Assembly: GCA_029216955.1 (NCBI GenBank) | Contig: JANAVB010004178.1 | Location: 1 to 64,000, forward strand | Source: Iris pallida | Taxonomy: Eukaryota; Streptophyta; Magnoliopsida; Asparagales; Iridaceae | Direction: 5' to 3' | Length of the DNA: 64,000 bases | Part shown: one piece after another, positions 46,434 through 56,975 of the stretch | Numbering within the stretch: the first letter of the stretch is position 1 | Layout of the letters: each line of letters starts with the position of its first letter | Notes under the pieces: generated by a model | What the model was told of the DNA's origin: nothing | The model's database searches: none | Seen by the model: only the letters and a program-made list of their open reading frames with translations | Position numbers and translations under genes: made by a program

Positions 46434-46884
46434 GGTCGATGGCGGTGCAAAGTCGGTCGGGACGTGGGGGGGCAGCTGGCCGGTCGTCGGCAGCTGTCCG
46501 GTCGTCGGGGGGGGGGGGGGTTAGGTTTAGGTTTTGCACAAAAGTCCCTAGGTTTTAGGATTTCACAAATAGGTCCTCCCCAATGTCAAATGCAATTAAT
46601 AATTTACAAACTGACCCCCGCGGTTTTAGTTTGCAAAATTAATTTGCAAAGGACAATTGGAAAATTACAAACAGTATTTAAAACAATCTGAATAATTGCA
46701 AACCTATTTAAAACAACTTTAAATAATTGCAAAATGATATTTTGGTATTTAAAACCCATTTAAAATTATTTAAAAATACAGGAAAAATTCCTAATATTTA
46801 TTATAAAATATTTTAATACTAAAATAATCATTAATGGCCAATTTAATACTGATTAATAAAAATTTTGAAAAATTGGGGCTGACA

Positions 46885-47116
46885 AATCTTCCCTCCTTGA
46901 AAAATTTCGTCCTCGAAATTTACAAGAACTGAAGACACGCAAGGCAACTAACGTTTTAAAAATAATTACAGCGATGACTAAGGCTATCTTCTAATGATGG
47001 AACGTCTATGAAACAGGTCTACTGGTCAATGGCTTATCTTATGAGTGCAGCTACTAAATGATGGTTTGGCAAAGGTCTAATGACAGGTTACTTAATGAGG
47101 CACTAGAATCAAACTG
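46885..47116 (-). other. TR-GAG 3' untranslated interior with PPT
   Basis: Between the gag stop and the LTR. The minus strand carries NFEDEIF codons (about 46903-46922) and a purine-rich GGAGGGAAGATT tract directly before the LTR, acting as PPT. The rest of pol is absent. Confidence 0.7.
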
Positions 47117-48220
47117 TCATATGCAAATAAATCCAACCTGTGGCACGTCTGTCAAGTATTCTGGCTCTGGCTCTGGGCCCTGCACTGGTACTGCTGCCTG
47201 GATGGCTAAAGGGTATGCTCTCCCTGAAGGTCCTCTGGTAAATGGCTTCGCCTTCGGGCACTCCCGAATCATATGGGTGGAAGACCCGCAAGCAAGACAC
47301 TGGCTCAATTTCTTCCTACAGATGGAGACATCGTGCCCTGGCTTTTTGCAGAAGGCACAAGAGACCCACTTCTGCTGCTGTTGCCCCGGATCTCGGGCAA
47401 ATGATAACTGATGCTGAGGATGAGCTGGTGGAGAATAGGCCTGCTGGTGCTGGGTAGTCGTCCTCTGCTGGAAAGTCTGGCGCTTGGACGGCCCGTCATG
47501 ATGTGTGGTAGCTGGCCTCTTGCAAGACAAAAGACGCTCCTCGATACCTCGGGCTCTCTCCAGTAGCTGGTAGTAGTCTGTGATCCCGTTGGCCACTAGT
47601 AAGATGCTAATGTCCGGGACAAGACCATGGCAGAATCTGCGAGCCATCTCCTCCGGGTCGGCTACTAAGCTCGGGGCAAAACGACTGAGTCTGCTAAACT
47701 CACCTGCGTACTCATCGACTGTACGGCTCCCCTGTTGCAGGTTCTGGAATTGTAATCCCATGGCAACTCTAGCGGTGGTGGAGAAGAACTTCCTCTTGAA
47801 CTGGATCTTGAATTGCTCCCAGTTTCCTCTGCCGCCAATGAACATCGTCTCATTTCTGAACCAGACCCCTGCCAGGTCTGCTAACAAAAATCCTGCTGCC
47901 TCGACCCAAAGGTCGTCAGGTAATCTAGCCCCTATGAGCTTCCTCTCTACGGAATCTAACCAGTCATCAGCTACAACTATGCCTTCCGTCCCAAGAAACT
48001 CCTTCGGTTTTAGGTTCATAAAACTCTTGATACTACCTAGCCTTAATTGATGTTCTATAGGTTGCGAGACGGGGGTATGCTGAGTATTCAGGAGCCCCTG
48101 GATCAAAGCCAGTAATTGGGTTCCGTCGAGGGAAACAACAGTCTGGGGAGGTATGATAGGAGGTGGGGGTGGTATACCGTCACCTGAGGTGGCGGAATCG
48201 GGAGAGTGTGTAGGGTCCAT
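47117..48220 (-). CDS. gag: TR-GAG Gag protein 1, 367 aa
   Basis: Intact ORF from the ATG at 48220. The N-terminus is Pro-rich (PPPPPIIPPQ, residues 17-26). Next is the retrotransposon Gag core: SFMNLKPKEFLG, ADDWLDSVERKL (about residues 65-95), NWEQFKIQFKRKFF (about 133-146) and EYAGEFSRLSRFAPSL (about 170-185). A Gln/His-rich linker precedes two CCHC knuckles, CAFCKKPGHDVSIC and CLACGSSTHMIREC, both with all ligands. The Gag core is Tekay-like. It would form particles and package RNA; protease, RT and integrase would have to come from an autonomous relative. No stop or frameshift, so it may be expressible. The second copy (52141-53263) is broken. Confidence 0.85.
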   Translation of the reverse strand: MDPTHSPDSATSGDGIPPPPPIIPPQTVVSLDGTQLLALIQGLLNTQHTPVSQPIEHQLRLGSIKSFMNLKPKEFLGTEGIVVADDWLDSVERKLIGARLPDDLWVEAAGFLLADLAGVWFRNETMFIGGRGNWEQFKIQFKRKFFSTTARVAMGLQFQNLQQGSRTVDEYAGEFSRLSRFAPSLVADPEEMARRFCHGLVPDISILLVANGITDYYQLLERARGIEERLLSCKRPATTHHDGPSKRQTFQQRTTTQHQQAYSPPAHPQHQLSFARDPGQQQQKWVSCAFCKKPGHDVSICRKKLSQCLACGSSTHMIRECPKAKPFTRGPSGRAYPLAIQAAVPVQGPEPEPEYLTDVPQVGFICI

Positions 48221-48459
48221 CTATTTATAAAAGACAAAGGAATTATAAGAATAAAGCAAGCAGTCATAAGCAAACAATTTAGTTACACTACTGGTCCTAT
48301 GCTGTGATGAGTTTTCCTATGTTGCAATCCTAAAATCCTCTAGGTGTTCTAGATGTTGTTCCTAGTGTTATCTAGTTATCCTTAATTTCTGCAGGCGTGC
48401 TTGGTACAGTAACGTAACCAACAACTTTAGTCAGGACCTGCATGGGCCGCCAAAAAACA
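48221..48459 (-). promoter_or_regulatory. TR-GAG leader with candidate PBS
   Basis: 240 bp between the 5' LTR and the gag ATG. Candidate PBS TGGCGGCCCATGCAGG on the minus strand (48452-48437), about 7 nt from the LTR. The block 48391-48452 aligns with LARD 4814-4875 (about 60 bp, few mismatches). Primer tRNA not identified. Confidence 0.55.
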
Positions 48460-51400
48460 TGTCACGACCCGTTACCCAAATTGTTGGGCCGGGCCGAGCC
48501 ATGTCCAGCCTACGCTTAAGATAAAGCGCAGTAAGCTGTTCTAGACAGTCAGGTAATAATGATAAGTGTGCTAATAATTAAGACAGTTTAAGAATGATCA
48601 CAACACAGCTTCTATATAGATGAAAAACCACTAAGTTCGATAATAATACAAACCAAAATGTAAGACTGGAGACAAGGTCCAGTTTAAAGGTACAAACAGC
48701 AACTGTGATAATAACCAAATACTAAGTCAAACTAAGCAGCTAAGCAGGATTCCCTGCTGGAATATCCTCAACTGGAGCTCCATAGTACGGGTCACAAAGC
48801 ATTTCTTCCTCGATCAAAATACCTACAACGTTATCCTGTCAGGACGGGAGCAAGTACAACCTCTACTACTAAAGTACTGAATGTATAATGCAAGAGATGT
48901 ACAACAGGAACATGGTATGATAAGACAAAAAAATAGACATACTGGAATCAGGGTAAATCATATAAGCAGAAATCATGGTATATCTTGATTATCATTTTAA
49001 GACACTCTTGTCAATTGTGGCATGTGTACATTATGTATTAAAACTGGGGCATGTATGAGATCGGTCAATAAGTGCTATGCTAGTTTACTGCAATGTACGT
49101 ATGTACATTCCACAAGTCCAGAAACTACATTGTTAGTTTACTGCAATGTACGTAAGTACATTCCACAAGTCCAGAAACTACATTCTCAGTTTACTGCAAT
49201 GTACGTATGTACATTCCACAAGTCCAGAAACCGCACTGTTAGTTTACTGCAATGTACGTATGTACATTCCACAAGTCCAGAAACTACACGATTAGCATAC
49301 TGCAATGTAAGTGAGTACATTCCACGAGTCCAGTAACTATACTATCAACTCTCTCATAACCCAGTAATCATCATGTAAAAGATACGGGAAATAGTGTAAA
49401 GCATGGTGGGAACTGGCAATAGTATAAAACATGTTATGATCTGACTTGCTACTCCAAGGATCAGCATTCACATGGGTTGATTAACATTCTTTTATCACAT
49501 AACAGTGTTTTAACATTTAACAAAAAGACTTGCAACTGGATTAATGGTAATTTACAAGGTTGTCACATGTACTTAACATTAAAAGACAGTAAACGAGTTT
49601 GTAGATGTACTTGCCTGGAGCAAAGCAATGCAATGACAATAAAGCTAAGATGTAGAGTGTCCTGGCATTGAAAACATATATATACTCAGACTCTAAGTTA
49701 CAAGACAATATAAATACACTAGTGATGTGAGAAGGCCAAATTGGACATTGGCTAGGTGAACTTAGCCTAGGGGTTCAAAGTGAAGTGATTTGGCATCTAA
49801 ACTAACACATGGGTCTTCCAATTTAAGGTTGTTTAGCAATCCAAATACTAGAAATACACAAAAATCACAAGTCATGACTTAGCCATAATTATTAGTAAAA
49901 TAAACATTCTGTGCACTGTGTTCTAACAATTTTAGAAAATACTAGAAATCTCCAATAAATGCAAAATAATATACTGACAGAAACCTTGTTAATTATAGAA
50001 ATTTATTATAATTTTCTGGGATTTATTACCCAACAGAAATATTTTAGAAAAATCAGTTTTCATAAATATACAGAAAGTGAGTTCTGGTTCATATGCCAAA
50101 CTAGGGGCAAAACAGTAAATTAATTACTACAAAAATTATACTAAATTAGCCAACTTAACAAAGTATCTAAAAACTATTTTTCCATAATTTTAGCAATACT
50201 CTAAGTATTTTTTAGAAAATCATAAAACAGCTATGTACAATAATAATTAATTATCTGCGTATTTTGTCCATGTATATAATTTGAACCAAAGTTCAAATAC
50301 AGGACCCAAGGCCATGAATCAAGTCCAATATGACTTGTACAGGCCTTGAATGTGTGAAAACACATTTGAGCCCAAATACCCATGCTAGGCTTGGACATCA
50401 AAATGGTTGCAGTAATTTAAATACAATAAAAATACTAGTTGGTAATAGTGCAAAATATTTATTATTATTTTAATAAGGTAAATTTATACAAAAGAATATT
50501 TATATACCTATCCCAAAAGTACATATATATATACACAAGAATACTAATTTATAAAGTATATATATATGTATATAATATATATACATATACAAGAAAATAA
50601 TATACATATAATATGTGTATATATAATATATATATATCTATATATATATATATATATATAATATAATAATATATATATATCTATATATATATATATAATA
50701 CTAACATATTACATAGAATTACAAAATATAAATATATACATTATAACTGTTAAAACAGTATTATAACATATATACTATATACATATTATATATATAGATT
50801 ATACATATATAATATATAATATATATATATATATATATATAAAACAATAAAAGAAAAGAAAAAAAGAAAAAGAAAAAGAAAAAGAAAACAGAAGGAAAGA
50901 AAGGGGGGGGCTCTAACTCAGCAGCGCGGGGGGGGGGGGGGTTTAAAATGCGCGCTGGCCAGTGGGCCAGCTCGTGCTTTGTGTTAGAGAATGAGTTTAG
51001 GTTAGTTTTATTTCTGTTTAGGTTAGATTAATAAAAAAAAAGAAATAAAATCGGCCCTGTGTCCTGACAGTTAGGGACACAGGATCAGCGTGTCCGTGCT
51101 TTGCACGACACGCACGACACGACTTGCGTGTCCGAGCTTTGCATTGGGTTCGTCGGGACCAGGCGAGTCCGTGTTTGTGTATACGAGACACGAATCGAAG
51201 AGAGAGGGGGAGTGACACGTACGTGTCCGATGGGGGTGAGCTGCTGTCGAGGAGGCGATCAGGCGGAGGAGGCGTCGTGGTGGTGGCGCGTCGGTGGCGC
51301 TGGGTTCGCCTCGTCGAGACGAAGGTGATGGTGGTGGTGGTTGGGGGTGTTAGTCGCTGGGGGGTGGGGAGGAGATCGCCGAGCTAGGGTTGCGGCTAGG

Positions 51401-51933
51401 GTTTCGGGGAGGAAAGGTGGTCGTGGAGGGTGGCGAAGGAGATTTAGGGTTAGGGTTTCGGTAGGGGGGAGAGAGGGGAGTTTTATAGAGGTCGATGGCG
51501 GTGCAAAGTCGGGTCGGGACGTGGGGGGGCAGCTGGCCGGTCGTCGGCAGTGCCGGTCGTGGGGGGGGGTTAGGTTTAGGTTTTGCACAAAAGTCCCTAG
51601 GTTTTAGGATTTCACAAATAGGTCCTCCCCAATGTCAAATGCAATTAATAATTTACAAACTGACCCCCGCGGTTTTAGTTTGCAAAATTAATTTGCAAAG
51701 GACAATTGGAAAATTACAAACAGTATTTAAAACAATCTGAATAATTGCAAACCTATTTAAAACAACTTTAAAAAATTGCAAAATGATATTTTGGTATTTA
51801 AAACCCATTTAAAATTATTTAAAAATACAGGAAAAATTCCTAATATTTACTATAAAATATTTTAATACTAAAATAATCATTAATGGCCAATTTAATACTA
51901 ATTAACAAAAATTTTGAAAAACTGGGGCTGACA
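48460..51933 (-). repeat. TR-GAG LTR 2 (shared middle LTR)
   Basis: Same layout as LTR 1: 53-bp repeats 49082-49346, TA-rich tract 50520-50845, G tract 50928-50941 (14 G), A box 50959-50969, telo-boxes 51443-51458, TATA 51478-51490. Serves as 5' LTR of the left unit and 3' LTR of the right unit. Confidence 0.9.
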
Positions 51934-52140
51934 AATCTTCCCTCCTTGAAAAATTTCGTCCTCGAAATTTACAAGAACTGAAGACACGCAAGGCAACTAA
52001 CGTTTTAAAAATAATTACAGCGATGACTAAGGCTATCTTCTAATGATGGAACGTCTATGAAACAGGTCTACTGGTCAATGGTTTGGTCTCATGGTGCAGT
52101 TACTAAATGATGGTTTGGTAAAGGTCTAATGACAGGTTAC
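51934..52140 (-). other. TR-GAG unit 2: 3' interior with PPT
   Basis: Same as 46885-47116, with NFEDEIF codons and PPT next to LTR 2. No ORF. Confidence 0.7.
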
Positions 52141-53263
52141 TTAATGAGGCACTAGAATCAAACAGTCATATGCAAATAAATCCAACCTGTGGCACCGTCT
52201 GTCAAGTATTCTGGCTCTGGCTCTGGGCCCTGCACTGGTACTGCTGCCTGGATGGCTAAAGGGTATGCTCTCCCTGAAGGTCCTCTGGTAAATGGCTTCG
52301 CCTTCGGGCACTCCCGAATCATATGGGTGGAAGACCCGCAAGCAAGACACTGGCTCAATTTCTTCCTACAGATGGAGACATCGTGCCCTGGCTTTTTGCA
52401 GAAGGCACAAGAGACCCACTTCTGCTGCTGTTGCCCGGATCTCGGGCAAATGATAACTGATGCTGAGGATGAGCTGGTGGAGAATAGGCCTGCTGGTGCT
52501 GGGTAGTCGTCCTCTGCTGGAAAGTCTGGCGCTTGGACGGCCCGTCATGATGTGTGGTAGCTGGCCTCTTGTAAGACAAAAGACGCTCCTCGATACCTCG
52601 GGCTCTCTCCAGTAGCTGGTAGTAGTCTGTGATCCCGTTGGCCACTAGTAAGATGCTAATGTCCGGGACAAGACCATGGCAGAATCTGCGAGCCATCTCC
52701 TCCGGGTCGGCTACTAAGCTCGGGGCAAAACGACTGAGTCTGCTAAACTCACCTGCGTACTCATCGACTGTACGGCTCCCCTGTTGCAGGTTCTGGAATT
52801 GCAATCCCATGGCAACTCTAGCGGTGGTGGAGAAGAACTTCCTCTTGAACTTGAATTGCTCCCAGTTTCCTCTGCCGCCAATGAACATCGTCTCATTTCT
52901 GAACCAGACCCCTGCCAGGTCTGCTAACAAAAATCCTGCTGCCTCGACCCAAAGGTCGTCAGGTAATCTAGCCCCTATGAGCTTCCTCTCTACGGAATCT
53001 AACCAGTCATCAGCTACAACTATGCCTTCCGTCCCAAGAAACTCCTTCGGTTTTAGGTTCATAAAACTCTTGATACTACCTAGCCTCAATTGATGTTCTA
53101 TAGGTTGCGAGACGGGGGTATGCTGAGTATTCAGGAGCCCCTGGATCAAAGCCAGTAATTGGGTTCCGTCGAGGGAAACAACAGTCTGGGGAGGTATGAT
53201 AGGAGGTGGGGGTGGTATACCGTCACCTGAGGTGGCGGAATCGGGAGAGTGTGTAGGGTCCAT
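52141..53263 (-). pseudogene. gag: TR-GAG Gag 2, frameshifted
   Basis: ATG at 53263. Nearly identical to the first Gag but with two lesions: a 6-bp in-frame deletion removing two residues in the NWEQFK region (near 52850), and one C lost from CCCC near 52433-52437. The latter shifts the frame just before the zinc knuckles and ends the protein at 52355, 302 aa. Both CCHC motifs remain encoded in the shifted frame but are lost from the product, so RNA packaging should fail. Confidence 0.85.
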
Positions 53264-53505
53264 CTATTTATAAAAGACAAAGGAATTATAAGAATAAAGC
53301 AAGCAGTCATAAGCAAACAATTTAGTTACACTACCGGTCCTATGCTGTGATGAGTTTTCCTATGTTGCAATCCTAAAATCCTCTAGGTGTTCTAGATGTT
53401 GTTCCTAGTGTTATCTAGTTATCCTTAATTTCTGCAGGCGTGCTTGGTACAGTAACGTAACCAAACAACTTTAGTCAGGACCTTGCATGGGCCGCCAAAA
53501 AAACA
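53264..53505 (-). promoter_or_regulatory. TR-GAG unit 2 leader with candidate PBS
   Basis: Counterpart of 48221-48459. The PBS block (53481-53497) has one extra T (CCTTGCATGGGCCGCCA on +), which would weaken primer pairing. Confidence 0.5.
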
Positions 53506-55648
53506 TGTCACGACCCGTTACCCAAATTGTTGGGCCGGGCCGAGCCATGTCCAGCCTACGCTTAAGATAAAGCGCAGTAAGCTGTTCTAGACAGTCAGGT
53601 AATAATGATAATGTGCTAATAATTAAGATAGTTTAAGAATGATCACAACACAGCTTCTATATAGATGAAAAACCACTAAGTTTGATAATAATAAAACCAA
53701 AATGTAAGACTGGAGACAAGGTCCAGTTTAAAGGTACAAAACAGCGTCTGTGATAATAACCAAACACTAAGTCAAACTAAGCAGCTAAGCAGGATTCCCT
53801 GCTGGAATATCCTCAACTGGAGCTCCATAGTACGGGTCACAAAGCATTTCTTCCTCGGTCAAAATACCTACAACGTTATCCTGTCAGGACGGGAGCAAGT
53901 ACAACCTCTACTACTAAAGTACTGAATGTATAATGCAAGAGATGTACAACAGGAACATGGTATGATAAGACAAAAAATAGACATACTGGAATCAGGGTAA
54001 ATCATATAAAGCGGAAATCATGGTATATCTTGATTATCATTTTAAGACACTCTTGTCAATTGTGGCATATGTACATTATGTATTAAAACTGGAGCTGTAT
54101 GAGATCGGTCAATAGTGCTATGCTAGTTTACTGCAATGTACGTATGTACATTCCACAAGTCCAGAAACTACATTGTTAGTTTACTGCAATGTACGTAAGT
54201 ACATTCCACAAGTCCAGAAACTACATTCAGTTTACTGCAATGTACGTATGTACATTCCACAAGTCCAGAAACCGCACTGCTAGTTTACTGCAATGTACGT
54301 ATGTACATTCCACAAGTCCAGAAAACTACAATTAGCATACTGCAATGTAAGTGAGTACATTCCACGAGTCCAGTAACTATACTATCAACTCTCTCATAAC
54401 CCAGATCATCATGTAAAAGATACGGGAAATAGTGTAAAGCATGGGGAACTGCAATAGTATGAAACATGTTATGATTTGACTTGCTACTCCAAGGATCAGC
54501 ATTCACATGGGTTGATTAACATTCTTTTATCACATAACAGTGTTTTAACATGTACAATTAACAAAAGACTTGCAACTGGATTAATGGTAATTTACAAGGT
54601 TGTCACATGTACTTAACATTAAAAGACAGTAAATGAGTTTGTAGATGTACTTGCCTGGAGCAAAGCAATGCAATGACAATAAAGCTAAGATGTAGAGTGT
54701 CCTGGCACTGAAAACATATATATACTCAGACTCTAAGTTACAAGACAATATAAATACACTAGTGATGTGAGAAGGCCAAATTGGACATTGGCTAGGTGAA
54801 CTTAGCCTAGGGGTTCAAAGTGAAGTGATTTGGCATCTAAACTAACACATGGGTCTCCCATATTAAGGCTGGTTAGCAATCCAAATACTAGAAATACACA
54901 AAAATCACAAGTCATGACTTAGTCATAATTATTGGTAAAATAAACATTCTGTGCACTGTGTTCTAAACAATTTTAGAAAATACTAGAAATCTCCAATAAA
55001 TGCAGAATAATATACTGACAGAAACCTTGTTAATTATAGAAATTTATTATAATTTTTCTGGGATTTATTACCCAACAGAAATATTTTAGAAAAATCAGTT
55101 TTCATAAATATACAGAAAGTGAGTTCTGGTTTCATATGCCAAACTAGGGGCAAAACAGTAAATTAAATACTAAAAAATACTAAATTAGCTAAAACAAAGT
55201 ATCTAAAAACTATTTTTCCATAATTTTAGCAATACTCTAAGTATTTTTAGAAAATCAAAAACAGTAATGCACACAATAATTAATTATCTGCGTATTTTGT
55301 CCATATATAATTTGAACCAAAGTTCAAATACAGGACCCAAGGCCATGAATCAAGTCCAATATGACTTGTACAGGTCTTGAATGTGTGAAAACACATTTGA
55401 GCCCAAATACCCATGCTAGGCTTGGACATCAAATGGTTGCAGTAATTTAAATACAATAAAAATACTAGTTGGTAATAGTGCAAAATATTTATTTATTTTA
55501 ATAAGGTAAATTTATATAAAAGAATATTTACATACCTATGCCAAAAGTACATATATATATACACAAGAAATACCTAATTTATAAAGTATATATATATATA
55601 ATAATATATATACATAAACAAGAAAATATATATACATATACATATGTG

Positions 55649-55735
<87 letters not shown>

Positions 55736-56975
55736 CTAACATATATACATAGAATTTACTAACCATAAAATATATATACATATATACATATACTGTTAAA
55801 ACAGTATATAATACATATATACTAGTATATACATATATATATTATATATAATATATATATATAATATATATAATATATATAACAAAAAAGAAAAGAAAAA
55901 AAAAGAAAAAGAAAAAGAAAAAAGAAACAGAAGGAAGAAAGGGGGGGGCTCGAACTCAGCCACAGCAGGGGGGGGGGGGGGGGGGGGGTTTAAGAAATGC
56001 GCGCTGGCCAGTGGGCCAGCTCGTGCTTTATGTTAGAGAATGAGTTTAGGTTAGTTTTATTTCTGTTTAGGTTAGATTAATAAAAAAAAAAGAAATAAAA
56101 TCGGCCCTGTGTCCTGACAGTTAGGGACCAGGATCAGCGTGTCCGTGCTTTGCACGACACGCACGACACGACTTACGCGTGTCCGAGCTTTGCATTGGGT
56201 TCGTCGGGACCAGGCGAGTCCGTGTTTGTGTATACGAGACACGAATCGAAGAGAGGGGGAGTGACACGTACGTGTCCGATGGGGGTGAGCTGCTGTCGAG
56301 GAGGCGATCAGGGGAGGAGGCGTCGTGGTGGTGGCGCGTCGGTGGCGCTGGGTTCGCCTCGTCGAGACGAAGGTGATGGTGGTGGGGTGGGGGTGTTAGT
56401 CGCTGTGGGGGTGGCGGAGGAGATCGCCGGAGCTAGGGTTGCGGCTAGGGTTTCGGGGGGAAAGGTGGTCGTGGAGGGTGGCGAAGGAGATTTAGGGTTA
56501 GGGTTTCGGTAGGGGGGAGAGAGGGGAGTTTATAAGAGGTCGATGGCGGTGCAAAGTCGGTCGGGACGTGGGGGGGGCAGCTGGCCGGTCGTCGGCAGCT
56601 GTCCGGGTCGTCGGGGGGGTTAGGTTTAGGTTTTGCACAAAAGTCCCTAGGTTTTAGGATTTCACAAATAGGTCCTCCCCAATGTCAAATGCAATTAATA
56701 ATTTACAAACTGACCCCCGCGGTTTAGTTTGCAAAATTAATTTGCAAAGGACAATTGGAAAATTACAACAGTATTTAAAACAATCTGATAATTGCAAACC
56801 TATTTAAAACAACTTTAAAAAATTGCAAATGATATTTTGGTATTTAAAACCCATTTAAAATTATTTAAAAATACAGGAAAATTCCTAATATTTACTATAA
56901 AATATTTTAATACTAAAATAATCATTAATGGCCAATTAATACTAATTAACAAAAATTTTGAAAAACTGGGGCTGA
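53506..56975 (-). repeat. TR-GAG LTR 3, right end clipped
   Basis: Same layout: 53-bp repeats 54125-54385 (small deletions), TA-rich tract 55549-55880, G tract 55968-55988 (21 G), A box 56008-56018, B box 55946-55956, telo-boxes 56491-56506, TATA 56527-56536. More indels than LTR 1 or 2. It ends GGGGCTGA and lacks the last CA, then runs straight into Tat pol. Confidence 0.88.

Larger units (their letters stand above)
43437..46884 (-). repeat. TR-GAG LTR 1
   Basis: + reading TGTCACGACCCG to GGGGCTGACA. In order: 53-bp tandem repeat (44060-44324), TA-rich microsatellite (45500-45770), GA-rich run, B box, G tract (22 G at 45857-45878), A box, GC-rich transcribed-like block, telo-boxes and TATA box, AT-rich U3. 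Very similar to LTR 2 over the first 2 kb, with few substitutions. Confidence 0.9.
43437..56975 (-). mobile_element. TR-GAG tandem array: LTR-gag-LTR-gag-LTR
   Basis: Three LTRs of 3448, 3474 and 3470 bp (43437-46884, 48460-51933, 53506-56975) alternate with two interiors of about 1.57 kb (46885-48459, 51934-53505), each with only a gag ORF on the minus strand and no pol. LTR elements with gag only are termed TR-GAG. Sharing of the middle LTR is the product expected of unequal recombination between LTRs of two copies. Interiors keep the Tekay-type NFEDEI codons next to the PPT and a PBS-like block shared with the LARD. The array interrupts a chromoviral integrase at its left; its right LTR lacks the final CA. 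Confidence 0.88.

Noticed and set aside
47580..48050. Plus-strand frame of 156 codons (and 52629-53093)
   Set aside because: It is the shadow of the intact minus-strand gag, which has clear Gag motifs.
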